A program made the position numbers and the translations under genes. The notes beneath the pieces are model-generated. The model was not told the origin of the DNA. It saw only the letters and a list, made by a program, of their open reading frames with translations, and did not search any database. Below, one piece after another: positions 45,218 through 52,275 of a stretch of DNA of 64,000 bases. The first letter of the stretch is position 1. Every line of letters begins with the position of its first letter. The stretch lies in contig NZ_QUMQ01000001.1 of assembly GCF_003387075.1 (NCBI RefSeq), positions 3,224,001 to 3,288,000 of the forward strand, given 5' to 3'. Source of the DNA: Asanoa ferruginea. GTDB lineage: Bacteria; Actinomycetota; Actinomycetes; Mycobacteriales; Micromonosporaceae.

Positions 45218-45463
45218 TTATGCCGCTTCGAGGGCGGAAAGGTGCTTCTTGACCTGGGTGATCGACGGGTTGGTGAGCGCGCTGCCGTCGTCGAAGCGCA
45301 GCGTGGGGACGGTCTGGTTGCCGCCGTTGACGCTCATCACGAAGTCGGCCGCGGCCGGGTCACGCTCGATGTCGACCACCTCGTAGGCGATGCCCTCGCG
45401 GTCGAGCTGGGACTTGAGCCGGTGGCAGTAGCCGCACCACGAGGTGGAGTACATGGTCAACAT
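45218..45463 (-). CDS. mrx1: mycoredoxin (mycothiol-dependent glutaredoxin-like)
   Basis: 81 aa. Reduces protein-mycothiol mixed disulfides. CGYC at residues 10-13 (YSTSWCGYCHRLK), TVPTLRF cis-proline and GSALTNPS match Mrx1, whose active site is CGYC. GGAGGAA lies 8 nt before the ATG. It is divergent from uvrD2 with 69 bp between, as in M. tuberculosis (Rv3198A/Rv3198c). It connects to mshB in the same window. Confidence 0.92.
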   Translation of the reverse strand: MLTMYSTSWCGYCHRLKSQLDREGIAYEVVDIERDPAAADFVMSVNGGNQTVPTLRFDDGSALTNPSITQVKKHLSALEAA

Positions 45464-45532
45464 CGAGGTTCCTCCGGGGGTAGGGGTCTCCGATCGGTTA
45501 AACGTCGGACCGGGCTGTCATGATTCCTGACT

Positions 45533-47701
45533 GTGGCGGTTGACTCTCCGGCGGAACAGGTCCTGGCGGGCCTCGACCCCGAGCAGCGCACCGCCGTGAC
45601 CGCGCCGGCCGGGCCGGTCTGCATCCTCGCCGGCGCCGGCACGGGCAAGACCAGGGCGATCACCCACCGGATCGCGCATCGGGCGTTGCGCGGTGAGACC
45701 GCCGGGCGACACGTGCTCGCGGTGACGTTCACGGCGCGGGCGGCGGCCGAGATGCGGGCCCGGCTCGCGGCCCTCGGGGTCGCGGGGGTGCAGGCGCGCA
45801 CGTTCCACGCGGCGGCGATGCGGCAGGTGCGCTACTTCGCGCCGCGGCTGCTGGCCGGGCGGGAGATGCCCGAGTTGGTCGCCAGCAAGGCGCGCCTGGT
45901 CGGGCTCGCGGCGGCGAAGGTGGGTGTGCGCACCGACCGCACCGGGGCGCGCGACCTGGCCGGCGAGATCGAGTGGGCCAAGTCGTCGCTGGTGGAGCCG
46001 GGCGAATACCTCGTGGCGGCGGCCAAGGCGACCCGCGACACCCCGTTCGAGGCGGCCAAGGTGGCCGAGGTGTTCGCCGCCTACGAGCAGCTCAAGCGCA
46101 GCAACGGGGTGATCGACTTCGAAGACCTGCTGCGGGCCGCGGTGTGGGGGATCGAGGAGCACTCAGACGTTGCCGAGCAGGTCCGGGCGCAATACCGGCA
46201 CTTCGTGGTCGACGAATACCAAGACGTCAACCCGCTTCAGCAGCGGTTGCTGGACGCCTGGCTCGGCGGGCGCGACGACCTGACCGTGGTCGGTGACGCG
46301 TCCCAGACGATCTACTCCTTCACCGGTGCGACCTCCAGCTATCTGATCGACTTCCCGCGGGTCCGGCGGTCCGCGGTCGTGGTTCGGCTGGTGCGCGACT
46401 ACCGGTCGACGCCGCAGGTGGTCGGGCTGGCCAACGCGGTGATCCGGCAGGCCCGGGGCGCCGAGGCGCGGCTGCGGCTCGAGTTGGTCGGTCAGCGACC
46501 GCCGGGCGCCGAGCCGGAGCTGCGGATCTTCCAGGACGAGCCGGGCGAGGCCGCCGCCGTGGCGGCGCGCTGCCAGCAGCTCATCGCGACCGGCACGCCG
46601 GCGCGGCAGATCGCGGTGCTGTTCCGCACCAATGCGCAGTCCGAGACCTATGAGAAGGCGCTGGCCGAGGCCGAGGTGCCCTATGTCGTCCAGGGCGCCG
46701 AGCGGTTCTTCGAGCGGCCCGAGATCCGGCAGGCGGTCGTGGCGCTGCGTTCGGCCACCCGCGGCGTCGACTCGGCGTCGCCGTTGGTGCCGGCCGTGGT
46801 CGACGCCCTGGAAGCGGTCGGCTGGGCACCGTCGCAGCGGCCGCCGGGCGGTGCCACGCGGGAGCGTTGGGAAGCGCTGGCTGCGCTGGTGCAGCTCGCC
46901 GAGGATTTCGCCGTGACGCCCGTGCTGCTGCCGCTCGGCGAGGGCGCGGTGTCGTCGCGGTCGCCGTCGCTGGCCGACTTCGTCGACGAGTTGCACCGGC
47001 GGGCGGCGGCGCAGCACGCGCCGACCGTCGAGGGCGTGACGCTGGCGTCGCTGCACTCGGCCAAGGGGCTCGAGTGGGACGCGGTGTTCGTGGTCGGGCT
47101 CTCCGACGGCACGCTGCCGACCACCTACGCCAAGACGCCCGAGCAGGTCGAGGAGGAGCGGCGGCTGCTCTACGTCGGGGTGACCCGGGCCCGGGAGTGG
47201 CTCTGGCTGTCCTACGCGATCTCGCGTTCGCCGGGTGGGCGGCCGCGGCGGCCGTGCCGGTTCCTGCCCCAGTTCGACGGCCGGTCCGGGGGCGGTGGCG
47301 GGTCCGTCGCGTTGTCGCCACACAGTCGCAAACCCGACAGCCGGCCGCCGCGGATCGTCTCCTGCCGGATCTGCGGTGCGACGTTACTGGGCGGCTCCGA
47401 TCGCAAACTCGGCCGGTGCGCGACCTGTCCGTCCGATTTGGACGAAGAGCTGCTGGGGCGGCTACAAGCCTGGCGGGCACGCGTTTCCGCAGGTCAGCGG
47501 GTTCCGGCATACGTGGTCTTCACTGACGCGACGCTGGTGGCGATCGCCGAGCGCAAGCCGGCGCAGCGCGCCGACCTGATCGCCATCGCTGGGATCGGGC
47601 CGCGCAAGCTCGGCCTCTACGGCGACGCGGCGCTGGCCCTCGTGGCGGGCGCGGCGGTTGATGATCTTGAGCCAGAAAAAACTTCGGCGAATGACCCGTA
47701 A
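45533..47701 (+). CDS. uvrD2: UvrD2-type DNA helicase with tetracysteine and HRDC-like tail
   Basis: 722 aa. SF1A 3'-5' helicase. Walker A GAGTGKT near residue 38, DEYQDVNPLQ, GDASQTIYSFTG, SAKGLEWDAV, YVGVTRARE. After the motor come CRICGATL and CATC (tetracysteine, about 613-636), then a helical HRDC-type domain (VPAYVVFTDATLVAIAERKP...IAGIGPRKL). This order matches mycobacterial UvrD2, which is essential there. GTG at 45533. Confidence 0.92.
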   Translation: MAVDSPAEQVLAGLDPEQRTAVTAPAGPVCILAGAGTGKTRAITHRIAHRALRGETAGRHVLAVTFTARAAAEMRARLAALGVAGVQARTFHAAAMRQVRYFAPRLLAGREMPELVASKARLVGLAAAKVGVRTDRTGARDLAGEIEWAKSSLVEPGEYLVAAAKATRDTPFEAAKVAEVFAAYEQLKRSNGVIDFEDLLRAAVWGIEEHSDVAEQVRAQYRHFVVDEYQDVNPLQQRLLDAWLGGRDDLTVVGDASQTIYSFTGATSSYLIDFPRVRRSAVVVRLVRDYRSTPQVVGLANAVIRQARGAEARLRLELVGQRPPGAEPELRIFQDEPGEAAAVAARCQQLIATGTPARQIAVLFRTNAQSETYEKALAEAEVPYVVQGAERFFERPEIRQAVVALRSATRGVDSASPLVPAVVDALEAVGWAPSQRPPGGATRERWEALAALVQLAEDFAVTPVLLPLGEGAVSSRSPSLADFVDELHRRAAAQHAPTVEGVTLASLHSAKGLEWDAVFVVGLSDGTLPTTYAKTPEQVEEERRLLYVGVTRAREWLWLSYAISRSPGGRPRRPCRFLPQFDGRSGGGGGSVALSPHSRKPDSRPPRIVSCRICGATLLGGSDRKLGRCATCPSDLDEELLGRLQAWRARVSAGQRVPAYVVFTDATLVAIAERKPAQRADLIAIAGIGPRKLGLYGDAALALVAGAAVDDLEPEKTSANDP

Positions 47702-47707
47702 AACCGT

Positions 47708-47737
47708 TTGCCCTCCCCTGAAGGGGAGGCATAGCCT
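47708..47737 (+). promoter_or_regulatory. hairpin and possible promoter after uvrD2
   Basis: CCTCCCC-TGAA-GGGGAGG (47712-47729) is a 7-bp stem just after uvrD2. It sits between TTGCCC (47708-47713) and TAGCCT (47732-47737), which have -35/-10 resemblance with 18-bp spacing. Either a weak terminator or a promoter for the 79-aa gene, or both. Confidence 0.4.
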
Positions 47738-47774
47738 CAGAGCACATCAGGGACGAGCGGCTGCTCAACCCTGG

Positions 47775-48254
47775 TTAGGCAGATTTATTCCGGCCGCGAG
47801 ACGAGAGCAGAAGGAGGTGGCCCCGGTGGCAAGCATCAACACGACCCGACCGTGGTCGCTGAGCGCTGCCCTGAGCCCGGTGGAAGCTGCCCGCTTCCAC
47901 GCGCACGCCCAGGCTCCGACCGCGCCGGCATATCAGGCCCAGGCTCAGGCCGAGCTGCTCCTGGTGCCCACTGCCGTCGCGTTCAAGGGGACCAATGTGT
48001 CCACGGTCAAGGGCATTCAGGTCAAGGGCGGCATGGATGTCCGCGGCGTCGTAGATCTGCATTGAGGGCCAGGCGACTGCGTCGGCCAACGGGCGGTCTT
48101 CCTGGGTTGCGGCGATTGCCGGGTCTACCTCGTTCAAGGTCGCCAGGAGGTCTACTACGTCTTCGGCCAGGGCGTGGCGCCACTTGTCGATCTCGATGCC
48201 GGGGGGTGCCCAGGTTACCTGGGTGAGCAGGACGACGATCACACGACGGGTCAC
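47775..48254 (-). pseudogene. possible truncated gene downstream of ygjP-like gene
   Basis: From GTG 48254 the first about 85 residues (TRRVIVVLLTQVTWAPPGIE; LAEDVVDLLATLNEVDPAI) read like a real alpha/beta protein, and TAACCT lies 7 nt upstream. Beyond about 48000 the frame reads as the antisense of the well-supported small gene on the other strand. I infer a gene whose 3' part was lost. It follows the YgjP-like gene by 21 bp. Confidence 0.35.
47826..48065 (+). CDS. 79-aa protein of unknown function with consensus ribosome site
   Basis: GTG 47826 follows AGAAGGAGGTGG, one of the best Shine-Dalgarno sites in the window. The product has an Ala/Gln-rich helix (HAHAQAPTAPAYQAQAQAE) and a beta-like C-terminus (FKGTNVSTVKGIQVKGGMDVRGVVDLH). 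No cysteines, membrane helix or known motif. It occupies the place where mycobacteria carry whiB7, but is not WhiB-like. Its last about 20 codons overlap an opposing frame, so one of the two may be a remnant. Confidence 0.6.
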   Translation: MASINTTRPWSLSAALSPVEAARFHAHAQAPTAPAYQAQAQAELLLVPTAVAFKGTNVSTVKGIQVKGGMDVRGVVDLH

Positions 48255-48275
48255 GGTGACCAGGTTAGGCCGGGG

Positions 48276-48806
48276 TCAGTCGGCAAGGACTACGCCGGCG
48301 GTTGCCGCCACGCCCTCTAGGTAGCCGCGGGCGCGTTCGGTCTTGGAGTAGCGACCCACGAGGGCCCAGAAACGGGCGTTGTGGCTGGGGACGACGAGGT
48401 GGGCGAGTTCGTGGAGCAGCACGTAGTCGATCACCCAGTCGGGCATCTCCTGGATCCGGTGGGAGATGCGAATGGACCGGTCAGCCGGCGTGCAGGAGCC
48501 CCAGCGGCCGTTCTGGTTGGTGACCCACCGGACGCTGGCCGGTTGGGCCGTGCGGGCGAACTCAGCCAGGTATTGCGCGATCAGGCGCTGCGACCTGGCC
48601 TGGAGCTCGGCGTCGCTGCGACTGAGGCGGTGTTCGCGAGCAGCGAGACGGGCGAGCATCTTGTCAACCCACTCGGTCTCTTCGGCCCGCGAGAACTGGT
48701 CGGGTATGAGAACGACCACGCGCTCACCGTCGCGGTAAGCGGACACCGTGCGGCGCCGGCGCTGGGAGCGCCGCACTTCGACGACCGGCTTCCGCGTGGC
48801 GGCCAT
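48276..48806 (-). CDS. YgjP-like (WLM/DUF45) M48-type metallopeptidase
   Basis: 176 aa. HELAH with downstream H in LLHELAHLVVPSHNARFW is the zinc site; NQNGRWGSCTPADRSIRISHRI is the WGSC signature of DUF45. Basic N-terminus (MAATRKPVVEVRRSQRRRRT). Soluble; natural substrate unknown. The upstream 516 bp separate it from the DUF5679-like gene. Confidence 0.85.
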   Translation of the reverse strand: MAATRKPVVEVRRSQRRRRTVSAYRDGERVVVLIPDQFSRAEETEWVDKMLARLAAREHRLSRSDAELQARSQRLIAQYLAEFARTAQPASVRWVTNQNGRWGSCTPADRSIRISHRIQEMPDWVIDYVLLHELAHLVVPSHNARFWALVGRYSKTERARGYLEGVAATAGVVLAD

Positions 48807-49322
48807 TACCGCACCCCGGAGCCCCGGGTTTCAGTCACGAAGGCACGCTAACCGGTAGGTGCCATGCCGCCGCAAGGGCCAACACACACGGTCACGCCGG
48901 GAAAGTGCCGGTTGACGGCGGGTCGTCCGGAAAAATTTTCGCGCCGACCGCGGTAACCGTGGGTCCGCTGCGCCCCGAGGGACCCTACGCCAAACGTTAA
49001 GGGATGCCGCGCCCGGATGGGCGGTAAACGGCGTGATCCAGCTCGCAGGAGCGCTTTGGTCGGCGTGTCCTGAGCGAATCTGACTAATCAGGCCGAGTCC
49101 GACATGCACACTCGTCGGCAGTCAGGTGTCGCATCGCACTACCAGCGGGGCCCCGTCGCTGGTGATGATCGGGTTCCTGACATGGAACCGCCCGCTAGTG
49201 GGTAGGGTCCGCGGACCGGCGGTCACACGTGTGACCGCGGAGAAAGCCCCGACGCCGGTGCTCTTGTGCCGCGCCCGGGCATTCGCCGGGGCGAAACCGG
49301 CGAACAAGACTAGGAGGGCATC
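48807..49322. other. 516-bp intergenic region with operator-like palindrome
   Basis: No open frame with protein-like composition on either strand. Features seen: an AT patch GGAAAAATTTTC near 48930; a -10-like TAGGGT at 49203-49208; the 20-bp palindrome at 49219-49238; and the Shine-Dalgarno AGGAGGG at 49312-49318. The length suggests a complex control region for the genes on both sides. Confidence 0.5.
49219..49238. promoter_or_regulatory. perfect 20-bp palindrome, putative operator
   Basis: GCGGTCACACGTGTGACCGC is fully self-complementary with centre CACGTG, 84 bp before the DUF5679-like start and about 10 bp after a TAGGGT hexamer. This is the geometry of a repressor site. The regulator is unknown. 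Confidence 0.55.
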
Positions 49323-49490
49323 GTGGCCGACAAGGCCCAGACCTACAACGGGTACTGCGTTAAGTGCAAGGAAAAGCGCGATTTCACCGGGACCGTCGAG
49401 GTGTCGAAGACCGGTATGAACATGGCCAAGGGCAAGTGCCCGGTGTGTGGCACCACTGTCAACCGGATCCTCGGCAAGGCGAAGGTCTGA
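49323..49490 (+). CDS. 55-aa DUF5679-like zinc-ribbon protein
   Basis: GTG 49323, with AGGAGGG 4 nt upstream. The product carries CVKCKEKRDF and CPVCGTTVNRIL, two CxxC pairs 27 residues apart, a compact zinc-ribbon pattern. The rest is Lys-rich, compatible with nucleic-acid binding (inference). It is followed by a 17-bp terminator. I associate this small family with actinobacterial genomes at this locus; no function is known. Confidence 0.8.
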   Translation: MADKAQTYNGYCVKCKEKRDFTGTVEVSKTGMNMAKGKCPVCGTTVNRILGKAKV

Positions 49491-49516
49491 CGACCGCGCG
49501 TTGCACGAAGTTTGTT

Positions 49517-49558
49517 CGCGGGAAGGGGCGGCCGAAACGCTGGCCGCCCCTTCCCGCG
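49517..49558 (+). terminator. 17-bp perfect stem terminator
   Basis: CGCGGGAAGGGGCGGCC (49517-49533) pairs perfectly with 49542-49558 across GAAACGCT. It isolates the DUF5679-like gene from the ThiF-like gene. Confidence 0.8.
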
Positions 49559-49613
49559 TCCCGAAACGGATACGCAGTGTCATGAAGATCGGGCGGTCAC
49601 GTTACCGCCCGGT

Positions 49614-49675
49614 TGTGGATAACTTCCCAGAAGCTGTGGATAACCCCGTCTACATGACCCGCCACCTGTGGACAA
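49614..49675. promoter_or_regulatory. cluster of three DnaA boxes
   Basis: TGTGGATAA at 49614-49622 and 49635-49643 are exact complements of the consensus box TTATCCACA; TGTGGACAA at 49667-49675 is the complement of TTGTCCACA, the form preferred in high-GC actinobacteria. All three face the same way with start spacings of 21 and 32 bp, i.e. two and three helical turns. The cluster lies just before the ThiF-like gene. Confidence 0.7.
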
Positions 49676-49693
49676 CGAGTCGGTCGGCAGCAG

Positions 49694-50875
49694 GTGACGG
49701 TGACATTCTGTTACGTCGTGACGACGATCGGGTTGCTCCGGCCAACGCTCCTACCGGGCCTCGCCCGCATCCGCCGGGGGCCGCGCACGCTCCAGTTCGG
49801 CGTCGACCCCAGGCACGCCGTGGTGGTCGACCTGGCCGACGAGCGCGTGGCCGGGGTGGTCGACCTGCTCGACGGCACGCTGACCGAGCAGCAGTTGCTG
49901 AGCCGGGCCGTGCGGCGTGGTGCCCGATCGGGTGACGTCCGCGCCCTGCTGACCACCCTGCACGCGCATGGGCTGCTCGTCGCCGCCCACTCCCTGGCCT
50001 GCCCGCCCGACCTGAGGGCGGAGACGGCGGCGCTGGCGCTGCGCTGCGCCCGCCGCCGGCTACCAGGTGTGGCCAATCGCACGCCGGACCAGATCATGCG
50101 TGGCCGGGCCGAGGCCCGGGTCGCCGTCGTGGGTCGCGGCCGGCTGGCGGCGCCCATCGCTGTCGCGCTGGCTGGCTCCGGCGTCGGGCACGTCCGGGCC
50201 GACCTGCCCGGCGAGGTCCGGCCCGAGGAAACCGTCCTCGGCCTCGACCCCGCCGCCGTCGGCCGGCCCCGCTCGGCCGCCGTGGCGGCGGCCCTCCGCC
50301 GCGCCCGCACCAGCGCCGCCCGGTCAGGCTCGGCGACGCCGGCGTCGCGTGCAGGAAGCCCCACCTCGATGACGGCACGAGCCGGTTCCGGCACCGCCGT
50401 CACCGCGGCGCCGCCCGGCGTTCGTGCCGGGAAAGGCAAGCCACAGCTCATCGTTCGGGTCGGTGCCGACCAACCGGTCAACCTCGCCACCACCGCGCTG
50501 CGCCGTCGCGGGCAGGCCGTCCTGGTGGTCGACATCCGCGACGGCACCCCCGTGATCGGTCCGTTCGTCGCAGCCGGCGGCTCGCCGTGCCTGGCCTGTC
50601 TCGACCGGCACCGGATCGACCGCGACCCGGCCTGGCCGGAGATCGCCGCGGGCCTCGCCACCGCGCCGCCGGCGGAGGCGTGCGACCTGGTCACGATCAT
50701 GGCGGCCACCGCTTTCGCGGTCGCCGAGGTGCTCGCCCACCTCGACGGCGGGAGGCCCAGGACGGCCGGCGCGGCTGTGGAACTGGTCTCACCTGGTGAG
50801 CTGCGGTGGCGCTACTGGCCGCCGCATCCGCGATGTTCCTGCGGTTCTAGCCGTCACGATCTTGGGAGTCCGTAA
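49694..50875 (+). CDS. E1-like ThiF-family protein of the TOMM leader-binding type
   Basis: 393 aa from the GTG at 49694; GTGs at 49700 and 49718 are alternatives, none with a clear ribosome site. The N-terminus (LQFGVDPRHAVVVDLADERV...LDGTLTEQQLL) resembles RiPP-recognition winged helices; VAVVGRGRLAAPIAVALAGSG is the nucleotide-binding glycine loop; CLACLDRHRIDRDPAWP near 300 and CSC near 382 form a zinc tetracysteine as in the ocin_ThiF group. A disordered Ser/Ala/Gly linker (about 205-248) interrupts the Rossmann part. No YcaO or precursor is in the window. Confidence 0.75.
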   Translation: MTVTFCYVVTTIGLLRPTLLPGLARIRRGPRTLQFGVDPRHAVVVDLADERVAGVVDLLDGTLTEQQLLSRAVRRGARSGDVRALLTTLHAHGLLVAAHSLACPPDLRAETAALALRCARRRLPGVANRTPDQIMRGRAEARVAVVGRGRLAAPIAVALAGSGVGHVRADLPGEVRPEETVLGLDPAAVGRPRSAAVAAALRRARTSAARSGSATPASRAGSPTSMTARAGSGTAVTAAPPGVRAGKGKPQLIVRVGADQPVNLATTALRRRGQAVLVVDIRDGTPVIGPFVAAGGSPCLACLDRHRIDRDPAWPEIAAGLATAPPAEACDLVTIMAATAFAVAEVLAHLDGGRPRTAGAAVELVSPGELRWRYWPPHPRCSCGSSRHDLGSP

Positions 50876-50896
50876 TCTGTCGGTCACAATGATCTG

Positions 50897-52225
50897 GTGA
50901 GCGACATCCCGCGCCAGGCTGTAACCCGGACTGCCAAGCTCGCCTCCCTACCTCTCGGCTTCGCGGGCCGGGCCATGTTGGGGTTCGGCAAGCGGATGAC
51001 CGGCATGGCGTCCGATGCCATCTCCGCCGAGTTGCAGCAGCGCACCGCCGAGCAGGTCTTCAGCGTGTTAGGGCAGCTCAAGGGCGGTGCGATGAAGTTC
51101 GGTCAGGCCCTGTCCGTCTTCGAGGCCGCGCTGCCCGACGAGATGGCCGCGCCCTACCGGCAGGCCCTGACCAAGCTCCAGGAGGCGGCACCGCCGCTCC
51201 CCGCTGCCAGCGTGCACCGCGTGCTCGCCGACCAGCTCGGCCCCGAGTGGCGCAGTCGCTTCCTCGAGTTCGACGACACACCCGCCGCCGCGGCGAGCAT
51301 CGGGCAGGTCCACCGGGCGGTCTGGAAGGGCCGCGCCAAGGGTGGCCGACCGGTCGCGGTGAAGATCCAATACCCCGGCGCCGGCGATGCCCTGCTCTCC
51401 GACCTGAAGCAGCTCTCCCGCCTGGGCTCGATGTTCAAGGCGATCCAACCCGGCCTCGACATCAAGCCGCTGCTGGTCGAGCTGCGAGCGCGGATCTCCG
51501 AAGAGCTCGACTACGAGCTGGAGGCCAAGGCACAGCGGGCTTTCGCGGCAGCCTACGCGGGCGACGAAGAAATCCTCGTCCCCAAGGTCGTCGCCCAGGC
51601 CCCACGGGTCCTGGTCACCGAGTGGATCGAGGGCAAGCCCCTCTCGAAGATCATCGCAGCCGGCACCCAGGAAGAACGCGACCTGGCCGGCGCGCGGATG
51701 GCGACCCTGCACTTCTCGGCGCCCGCACGGGCCCGGATGCTGCACGCCGACCCGCACCCCGGCAACTTCCGCATGATGCCCGACGGCCGCCTGGGCGTCG
51801 TCGACTTCGGCGCCGTTGCCCGCCTCCCGGAAGGTCTCCCCGAGCCGGTGGGCCGCCTGAGCCGCCTGGCGCTCGACGGTGACGCCCAGGGCGTGGTCGA
51901 CGGCCTGCGGGACGAGGGCTTCCTGCGCCTCGAGCAGGAGATCGACGCCGAGTCGGTGCTCAAGTTCGTGCTGCCGATGCTCGACCCGATCGCGCAGGAG
52001 GAGTTTCAGTTCACGCGGGCCTGGCTGCGCGCCGAGGCCGCCCGACTGGCCAGCCCGAAGTCACCGGCGTTCCAGTTGAGCCGCCAGCTCAACCTCCCGC
52101 CGTCCTACCTGCTGATCCACCGCGTGACGCTCGGCTCGATCGGCGTCCTGTGCCAGTTGGAAGCGAAGGCCCCCTACCGCGGCATCATCGAAACCTGGCT
52201 GCCCGGCTTCGCCCCGGTGGGCTAA
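50897..52225 (+). CDS. ABC1/AarF-family atypical kinase
   Basis: 442 aa. Homologue in position and type of M. tuberculosis Rv3197. Family hallmarks are the KxGQ motif (AMKFGQALSVF, near residue 66), the Ala-rich loop AAAASIGQVH replacing the glycine loop, VAVKIQYP with the ATP lysine, EELDYELEA, and HADPHPGNF plus VVDFG. UbiB/COQ8 relatives support quinone biosynthesis; Rv3197 has been linked to macrolide tolerance. GTG 50897. Confidence 0.9.
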   Translation: MSDIPRQAVTRTAKLASLPLGFAGRAMLGFGKRMTGMASDAISAELQQRTAEQVFSVLGQLKGGAMKFGQALSVFEAALPDEMAAPYRQALTKLQEAAPPLPAASVHRVLADQLGPEWRSRFLEFDDTPAAAASIGQVHRAVWKGRAKGGRPVAVKIQYPGAGDALLSDLKQLSRLGSMFKAIQPGLDIKPLLVELRARISEELDYELEAKAQRAFAAAYAGDEEILVPKVVAQAPRVLVTEWIEGKPLSKIIAAGTQEERDLAGARMATLHFSAPARARMLHADPHPGNFRMMPDGRLGVVDFGAVARLPEGLPEPVGRLSRLALDGDAQGVVDGLRDEGFLRLEQEIDAESVLKFVLPMLDPIAQEEFQFTRAWLRAEAARLASPKSPAFQLSRQLNLPPSYLLIHRVTLGSIGVLCQLEAKAPYRGIIETWLPGFAPVG

Positions 52226-52230
52226 AACGA

Positions 52231-52263
52231 TTGTGGGGCGCGCCCAAGCGGCACGCCCCACAA
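52231..52263. terminator. bidirectional terminator between ABC1 kinase and zincin-like gene
   Basis: TTGTGGGGCG (52231-52240) pairs with CGCCCCACAA (52254-52263), extended inside by GCC/GGC around CAAGC. AAAACG on the left and TAAAAACG on the right give both transcripts a tract. Confidence 0.8.
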
Positions 52264-52275
52264 CAGTAAAAACGT

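Noticed and set aside
47826..48065. Precursor peptide for a TOMM/RiPP with the ThiF-like gene
   Set aside because: No Cys and few Ser/Thr in the C-terminal part, no YcaO, and 1.6 kb with a terminator between the genes.
47826..48065. whiB7
   Set aside because: The gene in this position has no cysteines, so no Fe-S WhiB motif.
49614..49675. Chromosomal replication origin
   Set aside because: Only three boxes, no AT-rich unwinding region and no dnaA/dnaN nearby.
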